This document shows, in pieces, positions 35,171-44,708 of a DNA stretch of 64,000 nt. Positions within the stretch are counted from its first letter, which is position 1. The number at the start of each line of letters is the position of its first letter. The notes below the pieces were generated by a model, which saw only the letters and a program-made list of their open reading frames with translations, made no database searches and was not told where the DNA came from. Source of the DNA: Carboxylicivirga taeanensis (lineage in GTDB: Bacteria; Bacteroidota; Bacteroidia; Bacteroidales; Marinilabiliaceae); assembly GCF_051851475.1 (NCBI RefSeq), contig NZ_JBPUSJ010000006.1, positions 266,734 to 330,733 on the forward strand. The letters are read 5' to 3'. The translations under genes and the position numbers were made by a program.

Positions 35171-36816
35171 TAAAGGTCTTCGCGGATTATATTTTGATCA
35201 CGCTGCTGCTTCAGCAGGGCTTTGGCTGCTTCTTCAGTCATATTTTTTTCGGTCCTGTATATTTGCAGCAGAGTGGTTTTCACCTGATCGCCCATTCGGT
35301 TATGACCACAGAGGTAGATAATTGCCCCCTTATCCAGCCACTCCAGCAGCCTTTCTTTGTACTCAAGTAAGCGCTGCTGCACATACTCCTTCTGTGCCTG
35401 ATCGCGGGAAAATGCTGTGTTAATAAAGGCCAGTGTTTCATCCTTATAAAAATCGATGATCTCATCTTCGTACAAAAAGTCACTGGTCTGGTGCTTATCT
35501 CCCCAGATTAACCAGGCTTTATTTTTTATTCCCCGAGCTGATAAATCTTGCAGGAAGGCTCTGTAGGGCGCAATGCCCGTTCCAACGCCTATCATAATTA
35601 TTGGGGTTTCGGGGTTTTCAGGCAGGTGAAAGGAGGGGTTGCTCACCAGGCGAAAGTTAATGGTAGCTCCTTCAGCCAATCCCTCATTGACATAAGTTGA
35701 AGCTGCTCCTTCGTAGTCTCTTTCTTTTTGCGTGAAGCGAATGGTTTTGACCGTTAGATCTATCTGATTTGGTTGAGCGATAGCTCCCGATGCAATTGAA
35801 TAGTACCGGGAATGGATGGGCTGAAGGATGCCGACGAACTCATCCGCGTCCATTGTACATGGGTAGTCCTTTATTAAATCAAGCACATCTGATGTGGCGA
35901 TGTAGGAGCGGAGTGCCTCCTTGTTGTTGTAGAGCTCTTTTAGTTGAGCGGAACTGTTTATTTTTAGAAAACGCCTGATAACGGGTCGGGTCAAGCGTGT
36001 GATCTCAAATTGATACAATAGTGCATACTCCAAACTGTGGTTGTAGGTGATAAGCTCCTGCGATTTGCTTAAATTGAGCACTTCAATAATCTGATTGACA
36101 AGTTTAAGCGGGTTGGTTGGAACAATTTCAATGCAGTCGCCGGCCGCATAAGCTACTTTACTGTTGGCATTATCCAACTCGACATGGTAGACCGCTTGTT
36201 GTGTTTCGCCTTTAGTGAGTTGAATGCGTGTGGTTAGCGTGGTCGAAATAAAATCAGGGACAGCTAACTCTGCTTTCGATAGGATTTCTGTTTCTTTTTT
36301 AACACCGGCTATGGTTTCATAGCTATTTTGTATCCATTGAAGAGCGGGTTTTTTAAAGTCCAGATCGCAGTCTACCCGATTAATAATTGGTTGGGCTCCC
36401 AATTTTTGCAGTTGCTTTTCGATGGTTTTACCAGCGCCACAAAAATTGTCGTAGCTGGAGTCGCCAAGTCCGCACACAGCATAGCGCAGATTCGGTAACA
36501 ACGGCATTTCTTCGTGTTGCAGCAAGGCATAAAACTGTCGGGCGTTAGGTGGCAGTTCACCTTCACCATCGGTACTAACCACTATTAGAAGTTGTTTTTC
36601 AGCAGGTAATCGGCCTACGTCGTATTTCTCCATGTTAAGGCATTCGCTTTCAATGCCACACTGGTGATAGTATTTGTGGGCTTGTTGGGCCACCAGTTGC
36701 GCATTGCCGGTTTTGGTTCCATACAAGATTGTAACCGGCGGACATGTTATGCCTGTTTTAATAGACAGGTTTAAAGGCTTTTCTTTTTTCTTTAGTAAGG
36801 CACTGAAGAATCCCAT
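35167..36816 (-). CDS. CysJ-like diflavin reductase (sulfite reductase flavoprotein type)
   Basis: A 549-residue protein with an N-terminal stretch of about 30 residues, a flavodoxin-like FMN domain (TILYGTKTGNAQLVA, VVSTDGEGELPPNARQF, CGLGDSSYDNFCGAGK) and an FAD/NADPH reductase module (RYYSIASGA, TINFRLVSNPSFHLP, MIGVGTGIAPYRAFLQ, IYLCGHNRMGDQV). It should pass electrons from NADPH through FAD and FMN to a partner. The hemoprotein CysI is not nearby, so the acceptor is unknown. A terminator-like hairpin separates it from the upstream regulator gene. Confidence 0.85.
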   Translation of the reverse strand: MGFFSALLKKKEKPLNLSIKTGITCPPVTILYGTKTGNAQLVAQQAHKYYHQCGIESECLNMEKYDVGRLPAEKQLLIVVSTDGEGELPPNARQFYALLQHEEMPLLPNLRYAVCGLGDSSYDNFCGAGKTIEKQLQKLGAQPIINRVDCDLDFKKPALQWIQNSYETIAGVKKETEILSKAELAVPDFISTTLTTRIQLTKGETQQAVYHVELDNANSKVAYAAGDCIEIVPTNPLKLVNQIIEVLNLSKSQELITYNHSLEYALLYQFEITRLTRPVIRRFLKINSSAQLKELYNNKEALRSYIATSDVLDLIKDYPCTMDADEFVGILQPIHSRYYSIASGAIAQPNQIDLTVKTIRFTQKERDYEGAASTYVNEGLAEGATINFRLVSNPSFHLPENPETPIIMIGVGTGIAPYRAFLQDLSARGIKNKAWLIWGDKHQTSDFLYEDEIIDFYKDETLAFINTAFSRDQAQKEYVQQRLLEYKERLLEWLDKGAIIYLCGHNRMGDQVKTTLLQIYRTEKNMTEEAAKALLKQQRDQNIIREDLY

Positions 36817-36836
36817 ATATGATGTGCATTAATTGT

Positions 36837-36870
36837 TAAAAACAGAAGGCTTGTATGTACATAAAGCCTT
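36837..36870 (-). terminator. terminator of the efflux/two-component operon
   Basis: On the minus strand AAGGCTTTATG and CATACAAGCCTT pair with a one-base bulge, followed by CTGTTTTT. It lies between the response regulator stop and the flavoprotein start. Confidence 0.6.
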
Positions 36871-36905
36871 GCTCTAATTAACAAGCACCACCATAAAATG
36901 TTTGC

Positions 36906-37673
36906 TTATTTAGCCAGCCATTGCTTAAATTTAGAGGCTTTCTCGCTGGATATTATAACATCGCAATTGGCTTTGGGACGCAACTCCAGTTTGAGCTTAC
37001 TTTTAGAGTAGATATGGGCCTCCAGAATGGACAGTACGCTGACGATGAACTTGCGGTTGGCCCTGAAAAATTGCCTAGGGTTCAACTCATCGTTCAATTG
37101 CTCAAGCGTTAGGTTGATGTCAAATACACGGCCTTCGTGGGTGCAAATAAATACGCCTCTGTTTTCGGCATAAATATAGGCCACCTCATTAACCGGGATG
37201 GTCTTTAATTTGCCCCGGTAATGCACCAAAAATCGTTCTCTGTATTCTGGTTGAGTTTGTTGCCGGGCAATAGCCTGGCCCAATAACTGGTAGTCTATTG
37301 TTGTTTCATTGGTTTGCTGAACACGACTTAAGTATTTGTCAATGGCAATTTGTAGCTTATCCTTTCCAAATGGTTTTAGAAGGTAGCCAATACTGTTGTG
37401 ATCAAAGGCCTGAATGGCATATTGGTCATAAGCCGTGGTAAAGATGATGGGACTCGTAATATTTTGTTGTTCAAATATCTGAAAGCTATTGCCATCGGCC
37501 AGGTGGATATCCAGAAAAATGAGGTCGACGGTGTTCGATTGTAAAAAGTCAACCGTGGCTTCTACAGAATCCAGAATTTGAACAACCCTAAAGTCAGGGG
37601 CAAGCGTACTGAGCATGGCCTGTAATTTACGTGCCGATGGCATCTCATCTTCAACTATTAAAACATCAGTCAT
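36906..37673 (-). CDS. LytTR-family response regulator
   Basis: The 255-residue protein has a receiver domain (VLIVEDEMPSARKL, phospho-acceptor Asp55 in DLIFLDIH, and the FTTAYDQYAIQAF / LLKPF motifs) and a C-terminal LytTR DNA-binding domain (FLVHYRGKLKTIPVNEVAYIYAENRGVFI... FFRANRKFIVS). LytTR regulators bind pairs of direct repeats. The gene overlaps the histidine kinase gene by 8 bases and ends the operon with the RND efflux genes, so it probably controls that operon. Confidence 0.92.
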   Translation of the reverse strand: MTDVLIVEDEMPSARKLQAMLSTLAPDFRVVQILDSVEATVDFLQSNTVDLIFLDIHLADGNSFQIFEQQNITSPIIFTTAYDQYAIQAFDHNSIGYLLKPFGKDKLQIAIDKYLSRVQQTNETTIDYQLLGQAIARQQTQPEYRERFLVHYRGKLKTIPVNEVAYIYAENRGVFICTHEGRVFDINLTLEQLNDELNPRQFFRANRKFIVSVLSILEAHIYSKSKLKLELRPKANCDVIISSEKASKFKQWLAK

Positions 37674-38727
37674 GAGTTGGTGGTATTAATGGAATTTGCG
37701 AAACGTAATGCTTTCCGTCGCTGGTAAAGTTCGGTAATTCACCATGCAGCAATTTAAATTTTTCTATGAGATTTTGCTGGCCGGTGTGGGTCGATTCATA
37801 TTTTTCAGTTTTTGGCTGTATATTGTTTTTAATAAGCAGGCTGTTCGTTTTAGTTTCAATAGTGATGGTTAGCGGACGCTGCCTTGATACAACATTGTGT
37901 TTCAGTACATTTTCTATTACTACCTGTAACGAGAGTGGAGGAAGAAGTCTGTTTTCGAGCTGATCGTCGATGTTTACCCGAAAGTTCAGCCCTTCCTCGT
38001 ACCGGTATTTATAGAGGTTCAGGTAGGTTCGGATAAAATCCAGTTCCTCTTTTAAAGTCACCAAATCTTGCTTATTAATGGAGAGCACATAGCGGTATAT
38101 AGCTGCAAAATCCTGAATGAATTTATCTGCTTTTTCGGTGCTTTCATAAATCAACGACGATAAAACACTGAGGTTGTTGAATAAGAAATGATGGTCGAGT
38201 TGCTCCTTCAAAGCGGTGTATTTGGTGCTAATCTGTTCTTTCTCCAGTTGAGTCAGTTTAAACTCCAGTTGATTTCTTTCTTCGGTTGCAACAATCATTT
38301 CAACCACAATCATTAACAAGGCACTAACCATTAGCGGCATGATAAATACAATGAGCCGGAACTGTTCTTCTTCGTGATGTTTGGGCATCCAACCTTCGTT
38401 AATTGCAAAATTGATGCTACCAATGATGATAATTGGAATAATGAGGGTGACCCCAAAGTCGATAATGGAGCGGATGAGCCAGTTGCGCTTCCAGGGGTAG
38501 CTCACATTCAATTTCCGTACGATGTAGTTATACAGAAATACGAGTCCTAATGATTCAATAAAGCCAACCAGCATCCTCTCAAAGGGCATTTGACTGATTT
38601 CCTCCAGCGTTCTGTATTGAAAAACAACAGTGAGCGTCATCGCTATCAGGATGATGCCTAACAGAATAAATGGTGTTAGCAGCAGTTTAAGGCGCTTGTT
38701 TCTAAATTGAATATTCCGAATCATCAT
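37666..38727 (-). CDS. LytS/YehU-type sensor histidine kinase
   Basis: A 353-residue membrane kinase with four N-terminal membrane spans (about residues 12-160), a short coiled coil, and the His_kinase domain with LKEQLDHHFLFNNLSVLSSLI around the phosphorylated histidine. The usual NPHFLFN reads DHHFLFN here. The C-terminal ATP-binding region includes LPPLSLQVVIENVLKHNV. There is no large periplasmic sensor domain, so the signal is probably read in or at the membrane. It starts 7 bases after the TolC gene and overlaps its LytTR partner by 8 bases. Confidence 0.9.
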   Translation of the reverse strand: MMIRNIQFRNKRLKLLLTPFILLGIILIAMTLTVVFQYRTLEEISQMPFERMLVGFIESLGLVFLYNYIVRKLNVSYPWKRNWLIRSIIDFGVTLIIPIIIIGSINFAINEGWMPKHHEEEQFRLIVFIMPLMVSALLMIVVEMIVATEERNQLEFKLTQLEKEQISTKYTALKEQLDHHFLFNNLSVLSSLIYESTEKADKFIQDFAAIYRYVLSINKQDLVTLKEELDFIRTYLNLYKYRYEEGLNFRVNIDDQLENRLLPPLSLQVVIENVLKHNVVSRQRPLTITIETKTNSLLIKNNIQPKTEKYESTHTGQQNLIEKFKLLHGELPNFTSDGKHYVSQIPLIPPTHD

Positions 38728-38734
38728 GCTTTAA

Positions 38735-40081
38735 CTATTGAATGAGCTGGCCGGTTAATTGTAACAGGTAAAATTCAGCTGTTTTGGCCTGGTATTGGGC
38801 ATCGTTGTAATCAGCGGCCACGCGTAATAAATTTTGCTGGGCGGTTCGAAACTCAATGGAAGTGACTCGTCCCAGCTGAAACAGCTCTTTGGTTTGCCCA
38901 AAATTTAATCGGGCTTGTTCCAAACTACTCTTTTGTAGTTCAACAATTTTTCGCTTATAAATATAGTCAGTATATGCATTGGATGCATCCCGTTCAATTT
39001 CCGATTTTACCTGCGAGGTGCGTTCCTGAGCACTCATGTAATCGAGGCGGGCATTTTTTTCGCGTGTACGTTGCTGACGCCCGTTAAAAACATTAAATTT
39101 TAAACTGATGCCAGCTGTGGTGCCCATGTTTTGGTTGTAAAGCAGCTGGCCGGCATCATTATCCTGCCTGAAATAGCCATACTGTCCATAGGCCGAAAGG
39201 GTCGGGTATTTTCCGGCATTCGCAAGTTTTACATCCAGGCTGCTGATGTGTTCTTGCTGCTGCTGGGTAAGGAGTCTGGAATTATGCAACAATGCAGCGG
39301 CGAGAATCTCTTCCGAAGTAAAATCATTGCGAAAGGAGATGGAGTTATCAACTGCGTAAGTATTCTGAATAGGAACTCCCAGCAGTAAATTAAGGTCTTT
39401 CATACTTTGGATGGCGGACTGTTCTGTTTGCAAAACTATGGTGCTGTCATTGTTCATATCCACCTCGGCATTGAGTATGTCGAGCTGTGTTGCCTGCCCG
39501 TAGGCTTTTTTATCCATGGCTTTTTGCCAGCGTTCCCGTGAAATACGCATCGATTCCTTGGCCAGATACAGGTTTTGCTGGGCCCGGCAAAGCTGATAAT
39601 ATTGTTGGGCTACCTGTACTATGGTTGCTTCGGTTTGCTGTTTGAAAATGGTTTCCTGCAAGGCGTCGGCACTCTGCAGTTTTTTGTAAGTGTAGATGTT
39701 TCCAAAGCCATCAAACAAGGTATAATCAATGCGGGCATTGGCATTGTATGTGGCTGACCCTGCATTGTCCTGCTCAATCACCACCTTCGAGGGTGCTCCG
39801 TCACTGCCCTGACTCAACAGCTCTATTTCGGTGTCTTTGTTTGAATAGTCGGCTCCTCCATTCAGGCTCACCGAGGGCAATAGTCCGGCATTGCCAATCG
39901 AATTCAGGTTTTTGGCTTTCTGTAATTCACCACTGGCAATTTTTATGTCGTAATTATTGACCAGAGCAATTTCTATCGCTTTTTGCAAAGTTAGCTGCTG
40001 ACTGGTGTCTGGCACTTCCTGTGCATTAGTGCACAGGTAAGCCAGTAATAATAATATTAGTGTGATGTATTTAGTCTTCAT
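38735..40081 (-). CDS. TolC-family outer membrane efflux protein
   Basis: The 448-residue protein has a signal peptide (MKTKYITLILLLLAYLCTNA) and the duplicated helical pattern of outer membrane efflux proteins: LTLQKAIEIALVNNYDIKIA near the start, ARIDYTLFDGFGN, and the second-half ISLKFNVFNGRQQRTREKNARLDY followed by EQARLNFGQTKELFQLGRVTSIEFRTAQQNLL. It forms the exit channel for the adjacent RND pump. Its start overlaps the end of the pump gene by 11 bases. Confidence 0.92.
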   Translation of the reverse strand: MKTKYITLILLLLAYLCTNAQEVPDTSQQLTLQKAIEIALVNNYDIKIASGELQKAKNLNSIGNAGLLPSVSLNGGADYSNKDTEIELLSQGSDGAPSKVVIEQDNAGSATYNANARIDYTLFDGFGNIYTYKKLQSADALQETIFKQQTEATIVQVAQQYYQLCRAQQNLYLAKESMRISRERWQKAMDKKAYGQATQLDILNAEVDMNNDSTIVLQTEQSAIQSMKDLNLLLGVPIQNTYAVDNSISFRNDFTSEEILAAALLHNSRLLTQQQQEHISSLDVKLANAGKYPTLSAYGQYGYFRQDNDAGQLLYNQNMGTTAGISLKFNVFNGRQQRTREKNARLDYMSAQERTSQVKSEIERDASNAYTDYIYKRKIVELQKSSLEQARLNFGQTKELFQLGRVTSIEFRTAQQNLLRVAADYNDAQYQAKTAEFYLLQLTGQLIQ

Positions 40082-43000
40082 ATTCTTCGATGTATTTCAT
40101 TTCCTTGATTGCAGGTTCAATTTCTTCCCGTGTCACTTTTCTGCCGAGTAGCTGTTGCCATTTTAATTTGGTACCATTGGCAATGAGCAGCATTACAGGG
40201 AGCAAAATGAGGGTTGTGGTGGTGGCCATGGCCATGCCATAGCTGACTGAAATAGCCATTGGTATCAGGAAGCGGGCCTGCATACTGGTTTCGAGCAGCA
40301 TGGGCGCCATACCGGCAATGGTAGTCAGCGTAGTTAATAAAATGGGGCGGAAGCGCGACATGGCTGCATCCAATAAGGCCTTTTCATAGTTCATGCCTTC
40401 CTTAAGGTTGATGTTTAAGGCGTTAATCAGCACCAGTGCGTCGTTAATCATTACCCCGATAAGAGCAATGACACCCATGCCCGACATAAGGCTTAAGGAC
40501 ATGCCATGAATCCAGTGCCCTACAATCACTCCGACCAGGCTTAAAGGAATCATCATGTAAACCAGTATCGATTGGGTGACAGACCGAAGGGTGAGTATAA
40601 CCACACAGAACATAAGCAGCAGAATGATGGGCATCACTTTTCGCATGGAGCTACCCACCTTGGCACTTTCGCGTTTCTGTCCTTCGTAATCGGCTTTTAC
40701 GCCGGGGTATTTGGCATAGATTGGCTCAAGGATTTCCGACTCAATTTTACTGATCACATCGGGTAAGGATGCGTTTGGGTTCGACTGGTTGGCCTCAACC
40801 TGTACTTCACGCTCAAAATCGAGGTGCTGGATGTTGGAAAAGCCATTAACTGTTTTTAAAGTAGCCAGTTCAGATAGCGGATAGGCGGCTCCGTTGCCCA
40901 GCCTTATTTTCATATCTTCCAGTTGCCCTATCGAACGACGGTTGTCTTCGGCGTATTTCACCCAAACTTTTACTTCATCTTTTCCGCGCTGTAAACGTTG
41001 CGCTTCATTTCCCCAAAAGGCTTCTCGTACTTGCCCGATAACATCCTGCAGGCTGATGCCCAAATGATGAGCTTTTTCTTTTAGCTCAATTTCCACTTCA
41101 CGGTAACCAATAGGTGTGTTATCTGACACATCGGTGACTTCAGGCATTGCATTAAGTCCACGTTTCAGTTCCTCTTTGGCGGCACGTAGTACCTCATTAT
41201 CATCGCCCAGCAACGAAATCACCAGTGCTTTACCAAAAGGATTAAAACCTTCAAACAGTAGGGCTTCAGCCCCGGGGATATCGCCTACTTTTTCGCGCAG
41301 GCGCAACACTACATCGTCGGTGGTGGAGTTACGCGATTCGCCATCCAGCAGGGTAATCTGTACGGTGGCTTTACTACCCATGCCCTGAAACTGCTGAAAA
41401 GTTTGCTTGATAATGTTCTGATTGTTGGGTTGCAAAGGACGCATCTCTTCATTCACCTGCCAGATGGCCTTGGTTATTTTATCAACCTGCTTTTGTGTAA
41501 CCGACTCATCGGTACCTGATGGCATGGTTAAGCTCACGGTAATGTTATCGCCATCGACCTGTGGAAAGAACGTGACATTGACCCAGCGTGCCGATACCAT
41601 GCCGATTGAAATAATAAAGAGGGCCGTAAACACGGCAAAGGTGATGGTTTTGTACTGAATGGCTTTTTCAACCACTGGCTTATAGGTGATGTCGCGCAGT
41701 TTAAGCAGCCCTGTTTCGGCCCAGCCCATGTACTTTACCCATTTGCTTTTGTAGCCCTTTTTCAAGGCTTTGGAGTGAGCAATGTGTGCGGGCAAAATTA
41801 TAAGTCCTTCTATCAGTGAAACAAACAGAATGGCTATTACTACAATGGAAATCTCTTTGAACATATCGCCCATGCGCCCATCCAAAAAGATAAAGGCAGA
41901 AAAGGCCATCATGGTGGTTAGAACACCAGACACTACTGCGGGTGTTACCTCCAGCGTGCCATCAACAGCGGCACGTATTGGTGTTTTGCCCATTTGCCAG
42001 TGCCGGTAAATATTTTCGGCAACAACAATGGCATCATCAACCAGAATCCCCAGAACTAATATCAATCCAAAGAGCGACAGCATATTAATGGTGACTGAGG
42101 TAGCCGGAATAATGATAAACATACCTAAAATGGAAAAGGGGATACCTATAGCCACCCAAAATGCAATTCGGGGATTCAAGAACAGGGAGAGGAACAGTAA
42201 TACCAGCAGGATGCCAATAACACCATTCTTTACCAGTAGGTTAATACGTTGGTTCAAAAGGTCGCTGGAATCGCGTATTACAGTGGCGGTGTATAAATCC
42301 TGACTGGAGTTAAATGTTTCGATGTATTCTTTAACCGCATCGGTAGCGGTGATGACATCTTCGGAGAAGGTACTTTGAATAGTGATGACAACACTTTGCT
42401 TTGCATTGAAATAGACTTCGGAGGGTGCATCGGCCCATTGGTCTTTAATGGTTGCTACATCCTTAAGGCGAATAATGCCTCCTTCAGCTGTGTTGCGAAT
42501 GACGATGTCTTCCAGGCCTTCGCTTTTATACTCGCGGTTACGCACCCGGATAAAGAGTTCTTCTTCACCATCTTTAATGCTGCCGCCCGTCATCAGCAGG
42601 TTGGTTTTTGCTACCGCACGGGCTATCTCTGTAAAAGTAATGCTATATGCTTCGAGTGCATCTTCTTTTAGCAGAATGGCAATTTCTTCATCGGGGTAGC
42701 CGCCAATGGTCACCTTTGAAATGCCTTCTTTGCGTAGCAGGTCATGTTCCATTTGGCGGGCCGTAGATTTGAGTTGTTTGAGGCTGACCTGTTTCCCTTC
42801 GTTGGATGTTATAACATAGTTAATGGAGAAGTTAACATCGTCGTGCTTGTAGGTGACTACCGACTCGATACCCACCGGAAAAGAAGCGATGCGTTCCACC
42901 TCGTTTTTGACTTTTATCAGCGCTTCGTCCATGTCGGTGCCTTTTAGCATTTCGATGGTCACTGTGCCACTGTTTTCGCGCGACACAGACGTGATGCGCT

Positions 43001-43235
43001 CCATCCCCTCGAGGCCTTTTACGTTTTCTTCAATTTTAAGAATAGCACCTTCTTCAACCTCTTCGGGCGAGGCCCCCGGATACACAATGTCTACATAGAT
43101 GTAGCGCTGGGCAATGTTCGGAAAAAAATTCTTTTGGATGCCAATTAATGAGAAAGTACCAAATAACAGGACCATCACCATGATGAGGTTGACTGCTACC
43201 GGGAATTTCATAAAGTAGGCTATAAGATTTTTCAT
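40071..43235 (-). CDS. RND-family efflux pump, inner membrane permease
   Basis: A 1054-residue AcrB/MdtB-like protein with twelve membrane spans and two large periplasmic loops. It opens MKNLIAYFMKFPVAVNLIMVM and has FPNIAQRYIYVDIVYPGASPEEVE, the TM4 proton-relay acidic pair in LVLGILVDDAIVVAENIYRH, and the second-half GVIALIGVMINDALVLINALN. It exports small molecules from periplasm or membrane using the proton gradient, working with the adaptor and TolC encoded next to it. The substrate cannot be told from sequence. A 137-base gap separates it from the adaptor gene upstream. Confidence 0.93.
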   Translation of the reverse strand: MKNLIAYFMKFPVAVNLIMVMVLLFGTFSLIGIQKNFFPNIAQRYIYVDIVYPGASPEEVEEGAILKIEENVKGLEGMERITSVSRENSGTVTIEMLKGTDMDEALIKVKNEVERIASFPVGIESVVTYKHDDVNFSINYVITSNEGKQVSLKQLKSTARQMEHDLLRKEGISKVTIGGYPDEEIAILLKEDALEAYSITFTEIARAVAKTNLLMTGGSIKDGEEELFIRVRNREYKSEGLEDIVIRNTAEGGIIRLKDVATIKDQWADAPSEVYFNAKQSVVITIQSTFSEDVITATDAVKEYIETFNSSQDLYTATVIRDSSDLLNQRINLLVKNGVIGILLVLLFLSLFLNPRIAFWVAIGIPFSILGMFIIIPATSVTINMLSLFGLILVLGILVDDAIVVAENIYRHWQMGKTPIRAAVDGTLEVTPAVVSGVLTTMMAFSAFIFLDGRMGDMFKEISIVVIAILFVSLIEGLIILPAHIAHSKALKKGYKSKWVKYMGWAETGLLKLRDITYKPVVEKAIQYKTITFAVFTALFIISIGMVSARWVNVTFFPQVDGDNITVSLTMPSGTDESVTQKQVDKITKAIWQVNEEMRPLQPNNQNIIKQTFQQFQGMGSKATVQITLLDGESRNSTTDDVVLRLREKVGDIPGAEALLFEGFNPFGKALVISLLGDDNEVLRAAKEELKRGLNAMPEVTDVSDNTPIGYREVEIELKEKAHHLGISLQDVIGQVREAFWGNEAQRLQRGKDEVKVWVKYAEDNRRSIGQLEDMKIRLGNGAAYPLSELATLKTVNGFSNIQHLDFEREVQVEANQSNPNASLPDVISKIESEILEPIYAKYPGVKADYEGQKRESAKVGSSMRKVMPIILLLMFCVVILTLRSVTQSILVYMMIPLSLVGVIVGHWIHGMSLSLMSGMGVIALIGVMINDALVLINALNINLKEGMNYEKALLDAAMSRFRPILLTTLTTIAGMAPMLLETSMQARFLIPMAISVSYGMAMATTTTLILLPVMLLIANGTKLKWQQLLGRKVTREEIEPAIKEMKYIEEYED

Positions 43236-43372
43236 TCGCTTTAATTTATTTGTCAGTAGTTGTTAGTCATTAGTTACTAATGGGCTCTTGCTGTGCGCTC
43301 TCAGCTAGCGCTTACTTTGGCAGAGAACAGAGTGAGCCATGTGACCAGCCGACAGCCACTACTTAGCAGTTT

Positions 43373-44485
43373 TTACTCATTTACTCGCACCGGCATGCCA
43401 TCATAGGCACTTTTTACAACAGTTGCCAAAACAGGCGTGTCAGTTGGTAAACCTGTAACAATCGCATAGTCGCTCTGTCGTGTTATCACGTTAACCCGGA
43501 TACTTTTTAAAGCGTTGTTTTCGACAATGAATAAACGGTTATTGTCATCCACCATTTTACGCGGAATCTTGATGGCATTTTCCAGGGGTTTTTGAGCTAT
43601 CTCGGCATTCAGGTACATGCCTTCTTTTAGCTCCTGGCCTTGTGTGCGGATAAATACTTTGACGCTTTGCGACTGTTCGTCAATATCGCCACTTATTCGC
43701 ACGACTTTGCCGGTCCAGCTGCCGGCTATATCCGATGAGCTCAGGTGGGCCACTGTTCCCACTTTTATCTGTTGCATACTGCTTAGCGGAATGGTAATTT
43801 CCAAATCGTAATTGGCTGTACTAATCATGGTTCCCAGTTCGGAGCCCGGGCGCACGGCTTTACCAGCTTCTGCCTTTACCGCTGTTACCACTCCCGTAAA
43901 TGGTGCTCGGATGCTGTATTTTGCCAGTTTTTCTTCACCCGATTTAACCGAGTAGTATTTACTTAAGATGCCTTTGCCCGACAGGTAAAAATGTTCCTGT
44001 TCGCTCTGTGCCTTTGGCATCTTAGCCAGTGGTGCATTAACGTCGATTGAAGAAACATATGTTTTCCATAAGGGATAAGCATCCGGATAGTCCGATTTGA
44101 GGTCGGGCAGAATAGACGTGGTGAGGGTAATAAATTCACTTTTCTGAGCCAACAGGTTCATGTAAAACTCTTGCTGATCAATCTCCAGCATCAGATCGCC
44201 TTTTCGATAGCTGTTTCCTTCTTTAAAACTGCGGGCCGATGGCAAAAGTTGTCCTTCTACCTGGGCTACAATCTCAAAGCGATCGACGGCTCTAAGTTTG
44301 CCAGTGCCTGTGTAAAATTGCTCAATGGTTTCTGGTTCAGGATACATCACATCAACCAGCAAGCCGGCCTTTTCGGCACTTGCCTTACTAACCTTGTCTT
44401 TTGACGAAGTTATGGCCTTAACAAATACAACTGCTATAATAATAATGACAATAGCAATAGCCAAAGAAACTCCTTTTCTATTCAT
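43373..44485 (-). CDS. RND efflux periplasmic adaptor (membrane fusion protein)
   Basis: The 370-residue HlyD-like protein has an N-terminal membrane anchor (GVSLAIAIVIIIIAVVFV), the first lipoyl half VDRFEIVAQVEGQLLP with KGDLMLEIDQQEF, a helical insert, the second half YSIRAPFTGVVTAVKAEAGKAVRPGSELG and a beta-barrel region with LKEGMYLNAEI. It bridges the pump and TolC. It is the first gene of the five-gene operon adaptor-pump-TolC-kinase-regulator. The hairpin region is short and not strongly coiled-coil, which is seen in several Bacteroidota adaptors. Confidence 0.9.
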   Translation of the reverse strand: MNRKGVSLAIAIVIIIIAVVFVKAITSSKDKVSKASAEKAGLLVDVMYPEPETIEQFYTGTGKLRAVDRFEIVAQVEGQLLPSARSFKEGNSYRKGDLMLEIDQQEFYMNLLAQKSEFITLTTSILPDLKSDYPDAYPLWKTYVSSIDVNAPLAKMPKAQSEQEHFYLSGKGILSKYYSVKSGEEKLAKYSIRAPFTGVVTAVKAEAGKAVRPGSELGTMISTANYDLEITIPLSSMQQIKVGTVAHLSSSDIAGSWTGKVVRISGDIDEQSQSVKVFIRTQGQELKEGMYLNAEIAQKPLENAIKIPRKMVDDNNRLFIVENNALKSIRVNVITRQSDYAIVTGLPTDTPVLATVVKSAYDGMPVRVNE

Positions 44486-44656
44486 AGTAGTGTTTATATT
44501 TTTTTAATTTGGTTTTTGTACATGACTGTCACGTAAAGATGAGGCATCTTTTTTTGTGTGTTTAATACTGTAACAATGAACAACGAAAAATGATGAATGA
44601 AACCGGAATATCAGGTATGATAAAAAAATAGTTCTTGGAACAGTTTTTGATTCGCT

Positions 44657-44664
44657 TAACTTTG
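44657..44664 (+). promoter_or_regulatory. candidate -7 box of the transglutaminase-fold gene
   Basis: TAACTTTG matches TAnnTTTG; TTGG lies 18 bases upstream (44635-44638). Transcription would start near 44668, which supports translation from the ATG at 44709. Confidence 0.45.
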
Positions 44665-44708
44665 CAACTCCCGGCAGGGTGAAGGTTCTAACCATCAAAT
44701 ACAATGCT

